Assembly: GCA_019247775.1 (NCBI GenBank)
Contig: JAFBAN010000203.1
Span: forward strand, 1-47,686
DNA: 47,686 nucleotides
Reading direction: 5' to 3'
DNA from: Chitinophagaceae bacterium
GTDB taxonomy: Bacteria; Bacteroidota; Bacteroidia; Chitinophagales; Chitinophagaceae
Shown: one piece after another, positions 35,333 through 44,821 of the stretch
How positions within the stretch are numbered: the stretch's first letter is position 1
Layout: each line of letters starts with the position of its first letter
Made by a program: the position numbers and the translations under genes
The notes under the pieces: model-generated
Told to the model about the DNA's origin: nothing
What the model saw: only the letters and a program-made list of their open reading frames with translations
The model's database searches: none

Positions 35333-36106
35333 TTATTGTGCCAACGCTTTGGTCAGCGACTGTTTCAATCCGCTTGCTGTATTCACCACTTTCACGATCC
35401 GTCCGCTTTTATCTACAATAATATGGGTGGGATAGCTGTAAGCTTTCATAGTATCGGTAAGCCAGGATTTCTGGTCCGGTACCACCGCATAACTGAACTC
35501 ATGATCCAGCAGAAAACGCTGCAGAGCGTCAGGCCGATCCATTGCCACACTCACAAACAGTATGTCTTTTCTCCTGCGGTATTTTTTAACCAGCTCGTTC
35601 AGTTCAGGCATTTCCTGCACGCAGGGAAGGCAATTGATGAACCAGTATTTCAATACGAGTATTTTATCTTTTGTATTGCCGTTGGTATAATGCCTGCCTT
35701 TCAGATCTGTGAAATCGTATGATGGAAGCTGCTGCCCTTCGTGACTGAAGTTACGCTGTTCCTCGAAAGCAACAGTCTGGATGGAGGCGCGGATATTCCG
35801 CATATCCAGATTTTCCTCGCCGGTTGCAAGTAATAACAGACGATAAGAAACTTCGTCTCCATCAGCGCCGGTTCTTTGCGGAATATACCGGCCCGTTACC
35901 AATGAATCCAGGAATTGTGCTTTGCTGATCTTTTCATGGTTTGTATTCAGCGGAATGAAATCGGCTGACAGTAAAGTGTAGGCATTGTAATAATTCCACC
36001 AAGAGCGGAAATCTTTGACCAGGGAGGCCGAATCCGCAGTTGAAGGAAGTTGTGCCAATGAGCGCAGGGCGAATAGCAGTAGTATGACCAGGATTCGTAT
36101 CCTCAT
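35333..36106 (-). CDS. TlpA-like thioredoxin-fold exported protein
   Basis: A 257-residue periplasmic or envelope protein with a signal peptide (residues 1-18, cleavage near SLAQ), an N-terminal region of about 110 residues without a family I recognise, and a C-terminal AhpC/TSA-thioredoxin domain with a CxxC (FINCLPCVQEMP) and the closing YPTHIIVDKSG cis-Pro segment. It probably reduces or exchanges disulfides outside the cytoplasm. It lies seven bases before the B3-like MBL on the same strand, so the two are one unit. An inverted repeat TTAC-TGT-GTAA lies about 10 bases upstream. Confidence 0.87.
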   Translation of the reverse strand: MRIRILVILLLFALRSLAQLPSTADSASLVKDFRSWWNYYNAYTLLSADFIPLNTNHEKISKAQFLDSLVTGRYIPQRTGADGDEVSYRLLLLATGEENLDMRNIRASIQTVAFEEQRNFSHEGQQLPSYDFTDLKGRHYTNGNTKDKILVLKYWFINCLPCVQEMPELNELVKKYRRRKDILFVSVAMDRPDALQRFLLDHEFSYAVVPDQKSWLTDTMKAYSYPTHIIVDKSGRIVKVVNTASGLKQSLTKALAQ

Positions 36107-36138
36107 AGGATCAGATTACTGTGTAAAGAATTAGGGTA

Positions 36139-38064
36139 TCAGACTTTGCCATTCTTGATCTCCTCCACCACGCCGGGATCCAGCAGTGTACTGGTATCGC
36201 CCAGGTTAGCGGTTTCGCCTTCGGCGATCTTGCGCAGGATGCGGCGCATGATCTTTCCGCTGCGGGTTTTCGGCAGCCCTGTTACAAACTGGATCTTATC
36301 GGGTTTGGCAATGGCGCCGATAATCCGGGAAACGGTCTGGAGGATATCCTTTCTCACCAGTTCCTCTTCATGGGTTGGGTTGCCGCTATAGATCACATAA
36401 GCGTAAATGCCCTGGCCTTTGATCTCATGCGGATAACCCACCACCGCGCTTTCGATCACGCCTGCATGCATATTGATCGCGTTCTCCACCTCTGCCGTAC
36501 CGATGCGATGACCGCTTACATTCAGAACATCGTCTACCCGACCGGTGATGCGGTAGAACCCGTTCTTATCCCTCAAAGCGCCATCGCCCGTAAAATACAT
36601 ACCTGAATAGGTCGCAAAATAATTCGTGCGGCATCTTTCATGATCACCATACGTGGTGCGCAGTATAGCGGGCCAGGGCGCTTTGATGCAGAGATTTCCC
36701 GAAACTGTTTCATCGCCTTCCGCCACTACTTCTTTACCGTTCTCATCCACCAGTACCATCTGTAAACCCGGCATCGGCAGCGTGGCCCAGCCCGGAACAG
36801 CGGGCGTTACCCCGGCAAAATTGCTGATCAGGCAACCGCCGGTCTCAGTCTGCCACCAGGTATCGATGATAGGGCATTTCTTTTTGCCCACATGTTCATC
36901 GTACCAGTGCCAGGCCTCTTCATTGATCGGCTCGCCGACGGTGCCCAGTACCTGCAATGAAGAAAGGCTTTTCCCCTGCAGTGGCGCGGTACCAAAGCCC
37001 ATCAGGCTGCGGATAGCAGTGGGCGCTGTATAAAAAATGTTGACCTTGTATTTATCGATAATATCCCAGAACCGTCCCGCATCCGGCCAGGTAGGGATGC
37101 CTTCGAACATGAGCGAAGTGGCGCCCGCGCTGAGCGGTCCATAAAGGATATAGGTATGACCGGTGATCCAGCCGATATCGGCTGTGCAGAAATGGATCTG
37201 CCCGGGCTGGTATTGAAAAACATTTATAAAAGTGTAATTGGCCCAGATCATATATCCGCCGCAGGTATGCACCACGCCCTTGGGTTTGCCGGTAGAGCCT
37301 GAAGTATAGAGGATGAACAGCGGATCCTCAGCATCCATCTCTTCGGCTTCGATAAAATGAAGTCCCTGTTCTTCCACGCGTTTCATTTCCTCTTCCCACC
37401 AGAGATCGCGGCCTTTCAGCATCGATACGGGGGTACGCGTGCGGGTGCATACGATCACACATTTTACCGTGCTGTTACCTATCAGCGCATCGTCGATCAC
37501 GCTTTTCAGCGGAATATCTTTTGCGCCGCGGTAAGCGCCATCGCAGGTAACGATAAACGCCGCCTGTGCATCGGCCAGCCGGTCTGCAATGCTCTGCGCT
37601 GAAAATCCGCCAAAGACCACGCTGTGGATCGCACCGATCCTGGCGCAGGCCAGCACGGCAATGGCGAGCTCCGGTATCATACCCATATAAATGCAGACCC
37701 GGTCGCCTTTTTTTACACCGTTGTTCTTTAACACATGTGCAAACTGGCAGACTTTCTCCAGCAGTTTTTTATAGCTCAGGGTCCGGTTATGCTCATCGGG
37801 AGAATTGGGTTCCCAGAGGATAGCGGGCTGATCGGCTTTATGAGCGATATGGCGGTCGAGACAGTTCTCGGTGATATTGAGCTTACCGCCCCGGAACCAT
37901 TCTACTCTCGGTTCGGTGAAATTCCATTCGAGCACCTTATCCCATTTTCTGCGCCAGAGAAAATGCCCGGCTACCTCTGCCCAGAACCCGTCTGGATCAG
38001 TAATACTTTTCTGGTAAGCAGTCTTGTACTCTTCGAAGGTCCGGATCTGATAAGGATGGGGCAT
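36139..38064 (-). CDS. acs: Acetate-CoA ligase (acetyl-CoA synthetase)
   Basis: Makes acetyl-CoA from acetate, ATP and CoA by way of acetyl-AMP. The 641-residue protein has ILYTSGSTGKPKGVVH (AMP-binding), WWQTETGGC, the YFTGDGALRDKNGFYRITGRVDDVLNVSGHRIG core, and the catalytic lysine near the C-terminus in LPKTRSGKIMRR, which is the acetylation-regulated residue in other bacteria. ATG 38064 is chosen; the ORF track starts at a TTG three codons upstream. It is divergent from an MHS-type transporter across a heptad hairpin, an arrangement that suggests uptake and activation of acetate or another small acid. Confidence 0.96.
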   Translation of the reverse strand: MPHPYQIRTFEEYKTAYQKSITDPDGFWAEVAGHFLWRRKWDKVLEWNFTEPRVEWFRGGKLNITENCLDRHIAHKADQPAILWEPNSPDEHNRTLSYKKLLEKVCQFAHVLKNNGVKKGDRVCIYMGMIPELAIAVLACARIGAIHSVVFGGFSAQSIADRLADAQAAFIVTCDGAYRGAKDIPLKSVIDDALIGNSTVKCVIVCTRTRTPVSMLKGRDLWWEEEMKRVEEQGLHFIEAEEMDAEDPLFILYTSGSTGKPKGVVHTCGGYMIWANYTFINVFQYQPGQIHFCTADIGWITGHTYILYGPLSAGATSLMFEGIPTWPDAGRFWDIIDKYKVNIFYTAPTAIRSLMGFGTAPLQGKSLSSLQVLGTVGEPINEEAWHWYDEHVGKKKCPIIDTWWQTETGGCLISNFAGVTPAVPGWATLPMPGLQMVLVDENGKEVVAEGDETVSGNLCIKAPWPAILRTTYGDHERCRTNYFATYSGMYFTGDGALRDKNGFYRITGRVDDVLNVSGHRIGTAEVENAINMHAGVIESAVVGYPHEIKGQGIYAYVIYSGNPTHEEELVRKDILQTVSRIIGAIAKPDKIQFVTGLPKTRSGKIMRRILRKIAEGETANLGDTSTLLDPGVVEEIKNGKV

Positions 38065-38101
38065 GGGAGACAATTTATCGAAATGTAAATATACTGAGCC
38101 A

Positions 38102-38191
38102 AGTCTGGAGTTAGGAGTCTGGAGTCTGGAGTACGGCTTGCGGTGCCAGTAATTATACTCCAGACTCCAGACTTCTAACTCCAGACTCCTT
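38102..38191. repeat. Heptad hairpin, GGAGTCT family
   Basis: The left arm is AGTCTGG, AGTTAGG, AGTCTGG, AGTCTGG, AGTACGG (38102-38136). The right arm is ACTCCAG, ACTCCAG, ACTTCTA, ACTCCAG, ACTCCTT (38157-38191), the inverse complement. It lies between the divergent acs and transporter genes and shares its words with the single-armed array at 4031-4086. Confidence 0.92.
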
Positions 38192-38237
38192 GTTTAAGTG
38201 CTTGTTTTGGCGTAAGTTCAAAGCTGATTTCCAATAT

Positions 38238-39767
38238 ATGACTGAATCCAAAGGCATCTGGAAAGTGATCGGCGCCTCTTCATTGGGTACGCTGATCGAA
38301 TGGTATGATTTCTACATTTTTGGCAGCCTGGCCACGGTACTGGCCAGCCAGTTCTTTCCCAAAACAAATCCTACCGCCGCATTACTCTCCACACTCGCCA
38401 CTTTTGCCGCAGGTTTTATCGTGCGGCCTTTCGGCGCACTTGTATTCGGCAGGCTGGGCGATCTGATCGGCCGTAAATACACTTTTCTGCTTACACTGGT
38501 CATCATGGGCGGCTCTACTTTCGCCATCGGGCTGATACCGGGATACGATTCCATCGGTTTTCTGGCGCCGGTACTGGTACTGCTGCTCCGACTGCTGCAG
38601 GGGCTCGCTCTCGGCGGTGAGTACGGGGGCGCCGCAACCTATGTGGCCGAGCATTCACCCAATCATAAACGCGGCTTTTATACATCATGGATACAGACAA
38701 CGGCTACGCTCGGCCTGTTCGTTTCCCTGGGCGTGATCCTGCTCACCCGTCATAACCTCGATGCGGACCGGGCAAAGTCCATCGCCAAATTCAACGACTG
38801 GGGCTGGCGCATCCCGTTCCTGGTATCGATCGTACTGGTAGTGGTATCTATCTATATCAGGCTGAAGATGAAAGAGTCGCCCCTGTTCGAAAAACTGAAG
38901 ACCAGCGGTAGCCGTTCGGTAAACCCGCTGAAAGAAAGTTTCGGGCATAAAGTGAACCTGAAAATGGTGCTGCTCGCTTTATTCGGCGCTACCATGGGGC
39001 AGGGCGTGGTATGGTATACCGGGCAGTTCTATGCGCAATCCTTTATCGAGAATGTATGTAAAGTGGATTTCGACCAATCCCGGACTATACTTATCTGGGC
39101 GATACTATTCGGCACCCCGTTCTTTGTTGTGTTCGGCAGCTGGAGCGATCGTGTAGGACGGAAATGGATCATGCTTACAGGCATGTTGCTGGCGGTACTC
39201 AGTTACCAGTATCTTTTTGCGCAATTGCTGGATACCAGCGATCCCAAAGCCAAACAGGAACTGGTGGAGAAACGCCAGGTGCAGCAGAGCGCTACGCTGA
39301 TCGCCAACAGCGCCGATTCGCTGCGCAAGACCGTTACAAAGAGTTTTTTCGACGATGAAATGGTGCAGGTGGAAACTAAGACCGATACGGTATATGCCGA
39401 CGCATCGAGAACCACGGTGAAGGCTGATATCAAGGTAGCCAAAACACTTGGCAGCAGCGATTACTGGAAAATGGTGTTCATCGTATTTGTGATGATACTG
39501 TATGTGACGATGGTGTACGGGCCGATCGCCGCATTCCTGGTGGAATTATTCCCGACCAGGATCAGGTATACCTCCATGTCATTGCCTTATCATATCGGCA
39601 ACGGGGTATTCGGCGGACTAACGCCTTTTATTGCAACGCTGCTCACAACGATCTATACGGGAGATAAACTGGTGGGTTTATGGTATCCGTTGATCGTGGC
39701 AGGGTTATGTTTGGTGATCGGCGTATTGTATATCAACAACAGGGTCGATCCGAAGATCGATGATTAA
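38238..39767 (+). CDS. MHS-type MFS transporter with a long loop insertion
   Basis: A 509-residue MFS transporter of the metabolite:H+ symporter group (SSLGTLIEWYDFYIFGSLA, FGRLGDLIGRKYTF, LGGEYGGAATYVAEHSP), which carries small carboxylates, betaine or proline. Start at ATG 38238; the longer ORF from the TTG at 38190 runs through the heptad array and is rejected. Between the segments WIMLTGMLLAVLSYQYLF and WKMVFIVFVMILYV lies an insertion of about 85 residues (about residues 345-430) rich in K, Q, T and D, far longer than in ProP-like members. A small membrane protein follows 14 bases on. Substrate: acetate or a related acid is inferred from divergent acs. Confidence 0.87.
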   Translation: MTESKGIWKVIGASSLGTLIEWYDFYIFGSLATVLASQFFPKTNPTAALLSTLATFAAGFIVRPFGALVFGRLGDLIGRKYTFLLTLVIMGGSTFAIGLIPGYDSIGFLAPVLVLLLRLLQGLALGGEYGGAATYVAEHSPNHKRGFYTSWIQTTATLGLFVSLGVILLTRHNLDADRAKSIAKFNDWGWRIPFLVSIVLVVVSIYIRLKMKESPLFEKLKTSGSRSVNPLKESFGHKVNLKMVLLALFGATMGQGVVWYTGQFYAQSFIENVCKVDFDQSRTILIWAILFGTPFFVVFGSWSDRVGRKWIMLTGMLLAVLSYQYLFAQLLDTSDPKAKQELVEKRQVQQSATLIANSADSLRKTVTKSFFDDEMVQVETKTDTVYADASRTTVKADIKVAKTLGSSDYWKMVFIVFVMILYVTMVYGPIAAFLVELFPTRIRYTSMSLPYHIGNGVFGGLTPFIATLLTTIYTGDKLVGLWYPLIVAGLCLVIGVLYINNRVDPKIDD

Positions 39768-39781
39768 TTAAAAATTACTGC

Positions 39782-40027
39782 ATGAACCAGATCAAGCGAT
39801 TCGCAGGTATCCTCTGGATGCTGCTGGGCCCCGCCGCCGTTTATTACCTGGTAAAGACGGCGGCAACAGAGATCGGCAAAAAACCGGTGCTGGATACCAA
39901 GATCCAGTGGGCGGTATTTGTGGTGGTGTTCATCCCCATCGCTATTGGCATGGTTATTTTCGGCTGGTATGCGTTCAAGGGCGAATATGATCATCTGCCG
40001 GAAAATTCGGACGAACTGATCAATTAA
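39782..40027 (+). CDS. Small two-pass membrane protein linked to the MHS transporter
   Basis: An 81-residue protein with two membrane segments (about 8-26 and 42-62) and an acidic C-terminus (GEYDHLPENSDELIN). It starts 14 bases after the transporter stop and is probably an accessory subunit or a co-expressed partner. I have an unchecked recollection of a Bacteroidota-specific DUF (DUF6814-like) with this size next to such transporters. No catalytic residues are evident. Confidence 0.72.
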   Translation: MNQIKRFAGILWMLLGPAAVYYLVKTAATEIGKKPVLDTKIQWAVFVVVFIPIAIGMVIFGWYAFKGEYDHLPENSDELIN

Positions 40028-40030
40028 TAC

Positions 40031-40119
40031 TCTGCGCAACCGTTGCCCCTCATGTTCTCTGCGGTAAAAAACCGCCGCTTTCACCGCAGAGAACATGAGA
40101 AGCGGAGTTTACGCAGAGA
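40031..40119. repeat. 9-base repeat hairpin, CTCTGCGTT family
   Basis: The core is a perfect 17-bp stem (40049-40065 with 40083-40099) of words TTCTCTGCGGT and inverse, flanked by further words CTCTGCG at 40030 and ACGCAGAGAGG at 40111. The loop has an A-run. It lies in the gap between the small membrane protein and the ABC ATPase gene. Confidence 0.85.
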
Positions 40120-40209
40120 GGAACGTTAAATCGGATAGTATAAATTTAACAGCAAGCCGATCGGTTTTTTTAAACGGGAAACTTGATTTTTGTACTTCAT
40201 TCAACATTC

Positions 40210-40226
40210 ATCCCGCCTTGCGGGAT
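40210..40226 (+). other. Small hairpin just before the gldA-like start codon
   Basis: ATCCCGC-CTT-GCGGGAT is a perfect 7-bp stem with a three-base loop, ending 12 bases before the ATG at 40239. Its place suggests it may influence translation initiation; it has no following T-run, so it is not a terminator. Confidence 0.4.
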
Positions 40227-40238
40227 ATAATTCAAAAT

Positions 40239-41174
40239 ATGATCGAGGTCAGCCAGTTGAGTAAACAGTACGGGGAACAGAAAGCTGTAAACGCCATATC
40301 TTTTAAAGCGGGAAAAGGTGAGATCGTAGGATTTCTGGGGCCGAACGGCGCTGGCAAGAGTACGACGATGAAAATGATCACGGGCTACCTGCAACCGGAT
40401 GACGGTACTGCAACGGTAAGCGGGCTGGATGTGCGCAGGCAACCGATCGCTGTTAAGAAAAAGCTCGGCTATCTGCCCGAGGCCAATCCATTGTATTTCG
40501 ATATGTACGTAAGGGAATACCTGGCTTTTGTGGCAGGCATTCATGAAGTCGCAGATGCCAGGCAGGCGGTTGAAAAAGTAATCGATCTCACAGGACTCAA
40601 TACCGAATCGCGCAAAAAAATAGGGCAGTTGTCGAAGGGATATAAGCAAAGGGTGGGTCTTGCCGCGGCGCTGATCCACGATCCCGAAGTGCTGATCCTG
40701 GACGAACCCACCAGTGGTCTCGATCCCAACCAGATCATCGAGATCCGCAATGTGATCAGGCAGCAGGGCGCCAGTAAAACGGTGTTATTCTCTTCACATA
40801 TCCTGCAGGAAGTGGAAGCGATCTGCGACAGGGTGATCATTATCAACAAAGGAGTGATCGTTGCCGATGATACCCTGAGCAATCTGCAGCGCGGCCGCGA
40901 AGGAACACATGTCGTTTCCGTGGTCTTCAAGGAAAATATCCCGCAGCAGTGGATGGAAAATATTGCAGGAGTTAACCGGGTAAGCAAGGGAGCCGGCGAT
41001 AACTGGAAACTCGAAACCGCCGATCCCGATGCCGTGCGCAGGCAACTGCTCAACCTGGCCGTTGAAAAGAACCTGAACATCGTATCCATACAATCCGAAG
41101 TACATACTCTTGAAGAAATATTCCGTACCCTAACCACACAATCGAATACTGATGGAACAACTGCCAGGAACTGA
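40239..41174 (+). CDS. gldA: ABC transporter ATP-binding protein, GldA-like
   Basis: A 311-residue ATPase with Walker A GPNGAGKST, Q-loop LPEANPLYFDMYVREYL, signature LSKGYKQRV and Walker B VLILDEPTSGLDP. The LPE-NPLY-DMYV and LTGL..ES.KKIGQLSKGY segments match GldA of gliding Bacteroidota best. In Flavobacterium GldA works with GldF and GldG; neither gene is beside this one. The ORF track opens at 40095, but the first 48 residues are repeat and leader sequence; ATG 40239 (MIEVSQLSKQYG) is the right start. It overlaps the following acetyltransferase gene by 23 bases. Confidence 0.85.
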   Translation: MIEVSQLSKQYGEQKAVNAISFKAGKGEIVGFLGPNGAGKSTTMKMITGYLQPDDGTATVSGLDVRRQPIAVKKKLGYLPEANPLYFDMYVREYLAFVAGIHEVADARQAVEKVIDLTGLNTESRKKIGQLSKGYKQRVGLAAALIHDPEVLILDEPTSGLDPNQIIEIRNVIRQQGASKTVLFSSHILQEVEAICDRVIIINKGVIVADDTLSNLQRGREGTHVVSVVFKENIPQQWMENIAGVNRVSKGAGDNWKLETADPDAVRRQLLNLAVEKNLNIVSIQSEVHTLEEIFRTLTTQSNTDGTTARN

Positions 41175-41649
41175 TATTAATATTGCTTTGACTACTGCAC
41201 CCGCCGATCTGGAATGGTGTGCCAGGCTGATGGCAGCCAATGAACCCTGGATCACGCTGCAGCGGGGCTATGAAGATTCGCTGCGGTTACTGCTCGAACC
41301 TATCTCAGATGTATATGTGCTTACCCGCGACCACGAGCGCATCGGGTTTGTCGTGATCAAGCTGAAGGGCAGCTTTACGGGTTATATTCAATGCGTGGCG
41401 ATCGACAGGCCTTTTCGCAGGCAGGGTATCGGCAAGATCGCCATCCGCTATATCGAATCGCTGATCTTCCGCACCAGTCCCAATGTGTTCGTCTGCGTTT
41501 CTTCTTTCAATTCCGATGCACGGCGATTGTACCAGAAGATCGGTTACGAAACGATCGGCGTGCTGCGCGATTACATCGTGGCCGGACATGACGAGATCCT
41601 CATGCGCAAGACCAGCGGGCCGCTGCAGGAATTCGCGATCAAAAGCTAA
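41152..41649 (+). CDS. GNAT family N-acetyltransferase
   Basis: A 165-residue acetyltransferase with the GNAT fold: FVVIKLKG strand, GYIQCVAIDRPFRRQGIGKIAIRY with the R/Q-x-x-G-x-G/A acetyl-CoA loop, and FNSDARRLYQKIGYETIGVLRDY near the end. It is RimI-like in size, but the substrate cannot be told. ATG 41152 lies inside the ATPase gene, whose stop is 23 bases downstream, so translation is coupled. A separate promoter is unlikely. Confidence 0.88.
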   Translation: MEQLPGTDINIALTTAPADLEWCARLMAANEPWITLQRGYEDSLRLLLEPISDVYVLTRDHERIGFVVIKLKGSFTGYIQCVAIDRPFRRQGIGKIAIRYIESLIFRTSPNVFVCVSSFNSDARRLYQKIGYETIGVLRDYIVAGHDEILMRKTSGPLQEFAIKS

Positions 41650-41706
41650 GGCTTGTTAGTTGAGCAGCGGTGATGGTTAAGGACCGAAGTCTGCGCAAAT
41701 CCTTAA

Positions 41707-43035
<1,329 letters not shown>

Positions 43036-43039
43036 GCCT

Positions 43040-43093
43040 TTAACTTTTAGCGGTTAGCTGTTAGCCTTTTTCGCTAGCAGCGAACCGCTGTTC
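43040..43093. repeat. Heptad array, TTAGCTG family
   Basis: TTAACTT, TTAGCGG, TTAGCTG, TTAGCCT (43040-43067) followed by inverse words GCTAGCA, GCGAACC, GCTGTTC (43073-43093). It starts five bases after the enolase stop codon. The same family fills the mreB-mreC gap. Confidence 0.8.
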
Positions 43094-43152
43094 TTCACAC
43101 CTGTTAATTTCTTCCGCATTGCTACCCACCTAAGGGAATCTACATTTACGCT

Positions 43153-43455
43153 ATGAAAAAGATCGCCCGTATTCTCACCAATAAGTACCTGATAGCAGGC
43201 GCTTTTTTCGTGGTATGGATGCTGTTCTTTGACCGGCGTGATTATTTCCAGCAGCGGGAGCGGACGGCGGAACTGAAAAAGCTGGAAGCCAAGAAAAAAT
43301 ACTATGTAGACGAGATAGGCAAAGCCAGAAAGGAGCTTGACGACCTGCAGCACAACCCGGCTGCACTGGAAAAATATGCCCGGGAGCATTACCTGATGAA
43401 AAAGGATGGGGAGGACATCTATATCATCGAAGATTCTGCGGCCGCCCAAAAATAA
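43153..43455 (+). CDS. FtsB/DivIC-type septum formation protein
   Basis: A 100-residue division protein: short basic N-terminus, one membrane segment (about residues 12-26, YLIAGAFFVVWMLFF), a coiled coil (about 35-70) and a LEKYAREHYLMKKDGEDIYII end, the segment typical of FtsB/DivIC. It belongs to the divisome core with FtsL and FtsQ/DivIB. It is downstream of eno with the heptad array between them, and may have its own promoter or be read through. The terminator-like hairpin at 43473-43487 follows. Confidence 0.9.
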   Translation: MKKIARILTNKYLIAGAFFVVWMLFFDRRDYFQQRERTAELKKLEAKKKYYVDEIGKARKELDDLQHNPAALEKYAREHYLMKKDGEDIYIIEDSAAAQK

Positions 43456-43472
43456 AATCCCGGTAAAATCGT

Positions 43473-43487
43473 TGGCCGGTTTTCGGC
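43473..43487 (+). terminator. Possible small terminator hairpin after ftsB/divIC
   Basis: GGCCG-gtttt-CGGCC is a perfect 5-bp GC stem with a short loop, followed by TGTTTCCTG. The T-run is weak, so this is at most a modest terminator, 18 bases after the stop codon. Confidence 0.4.
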
Positions 43488-43507
43488 CTGTTTCCTGCAA
43501 TATTCCC

Positions 43508-43563
43508 ACACAATACCCGTTTTATTAAAACGCCGTATCCTCTTATTTTAACCGGTATTGTGT
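43508..43563 (+). promoter_or_regulatory. Nested inverted repeats directly before a start codon
   Basis: An outer stem ACACAATACC (43508-43517) pairs perfectly with GGTATTGTGT (43554-43563), and inside it CGTTTTATTAAAACG (43518-43532) is a 7-bp stem on its own. The outer repeat ends one base before the ATG at 43565. In RNA this would hide the start codon region; in DNA either repeat could be an operator. It is not made of heptad words. Confidence 0.6.
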
Positions 43564-43564
43564 T

Positions 43565-43795
43565 ATGAAAAAATTCAGGGAAGAGGATCTTATCCTGTAT
43601 CTGTACCAAGAATGTCCCCCAAAGCTGAAGTCCGCTATCGAACAGGCGCTGGACGAGGACATCGCGCTGCGCGACCGCCTGGCGGTATTGCGCCGAAGCA
43701 TCAGGCAGCTGGATAAGCTGAGACTGCGATCCCCCGCCAAAAAATCGATCAAAGCCATCATGGAACATGCCCGGGCAGCTTCGGGTAAAAAATAG
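43565..43795 (+). CDS. Small protein resembling an anti-sigma factor N-terminal domain
   Basis: A 76-residue, charged, helical protein. The opening FREEDLILYLYQECPPKLKSAIEQALDEDIALRDRLAVLR follows the helix pattern of the cytoplasmic part of some anti-sigma factors (ELLLYLxGE...xVExALxxDxxLxxxLxxL) but has no zinc-binding HxxxCxxC and no membrane segment. A basic, alanine-rich tail follows. I therefore call it only anti-sigma-like. Its leader is a strongly structured inverted repeat and it lies 62 bases before the esterase gene. No sigma factor is adjacent. Confidence 0.65.
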   Translation: MKKFREEDLILYLYQECPPKLKSAIEQALDEDIALRDRLAVLRRSIRQLDKLRLRSPAKKSIKAIMEHARAASGKK

Positions 43796-43857
43796 CGCTG
43801 GTATGAACGCTTGTTTGTAGATTTCCTGCTCAAACACACCCGATCAAACCAGGCGAT

Positions 43858-44751
43858 ATGAAAAACACATTATTGAAAATGCAGGCGCTGGCTATGGCCA
43901 TCCTGCTGTTTGCCGCTGCGTCTGCACAGCCCGCCGGCAAAGTGTACGAGACCCGCGTGGTAGCCAGTCCTATCCTCCACCGCGAAGTGCGGTATACCAT
44001 TTACCTTCCGCCCGATTACGAAAACTCAAGCCGCAGTTATCCTGTTGTGTACCTGCTCCACGGGTATACCGACGATAATACAGGCTGGCTTCAGTTCGGT
44101 GAGATCAACCGGTATGCCGATAAGGCAATCGCGGAAGGCATTATCCCGCCAATGATCATCGTAATGCCGAACGGCGATTCCAGCTGGTATATCAATTCCT
44201 ATGATGGCAAAGAGAATTACGAGGATTTCTTTGTGAAGGAATTCATGCCTTCTATCGAAAAGACTTACCGCATCAAAGCGGAAAAAAGATACCGCGGCAT
44301 TGCGGGTCTGTCGATGGGCGGTTTCGGAACGCTGATCTACTCCCTGAAACACCCGGAACTTTTTGCCGCTGCAGCCCCGCTCAGCGCGGCCGTATTCGAC
44401 GATGATGCGATGGTTACCACACCCGATAACCGGTATGAAGCAGTATTCGGTCAGCTGTTCGGGCGCGGCCTGAAAGACAAGGCGCGGCTGAATGATGCCT
44501 GGTACAATAACTCCATCCTGAAGATCGTAGATAAGAAATCCGCAGATGAACTCCGTAAAGTGCGGTACTGGATCGACTGCGGGGATGATGATTTTCTGAG
44601 CAAAGGCAATTGCCTCCTGCATATCGCACTCTCCGCAAAAGGGGTGGCCCACGAGTTCCGCGTCCGCGACGGCGCGCATACCTGGACCTACTGGCGCACC
44701 GGAATCACCGATGCATTGAAGTTTATCGGAGACAGCTTCCACCAATATTAA
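43858..44751 (+). CDS. Exported esterase of the alpha/beta-hydrolase (esterase D/feruloyl esterase-like) family
   Basis: A 297-residue secreted hydrolase with a signal peptide (about residues 1-23, ASAQ), the oxyanion-side YLLHGYTDDNTGW, the nucleophile motif GLSMGGFG (S152) and a C-terminal His in VRDGAHTWTYW, completing a Ser-His(-Asp) triad. This is the Fes/esterase D-like family often attached to xylan or feruloyl degradation in Bacteroidota, but no glycoside hydrolase lies nearby, so the substrate is open. Confidence 0.9.
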   Translation: MKNTLLKMQALAMAILLFAAASAQPAGKVYETRVVASPILHREVRYTIYLPPDYENSSRSYPVVYLLHGYTDDNTGWLQFGEINRYADKAIAEGIIPPMIIVMPNGDSSWYINSYDGKENYEDFFVKEFMPSIEKTYRIKAEKRYRGIAGLSMGGFGTLIYSLKHPELFAAAAPLSAAVFDDDAMVTTPDNRYEAVFGQLFGRGLKDKARLNDAWYNNSILKIVDKKSADELRKVRYWIDCGDDDFLSKGNCLLHIALSAKGVAHEFRVRDGAHTWTYWRTGITDALKFIGDSFHQY

Positions 44752-44752
44752 T

Positions 44753-44813
44753 CCTCTGCGTCTCAGCGCCTCCGCGGTTATTTTTTTTACTGCAGAGGCG
44801 CTGAGACGCGGAG
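44753..44813. repeat. 9-base repeat hairpin, CTCTGCGTT family
   Basis: The left arm has words CTCTGCGTC, TCAGCGCCT, CCGCGGTTA (44755-44781), a T8 loop, then the inverse arm ACTGCAGAGGCGCTGAGACGCGGAG (44789-44813). It starts two bases after the esterase stop and ends eight bases before the nth ATG, so it is the entire spacer between the two genes. Confidence 0.88.
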
Positions 44814-44821
44814 AAACCGCT

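Noticed and set aside
40095-40238. N-terminal extension of the gldA-like ORF to 40095.
   Set aside because: Those 48 codons lie in repeat and leader sequence; the family begins at MIEVSQLSKQYG.
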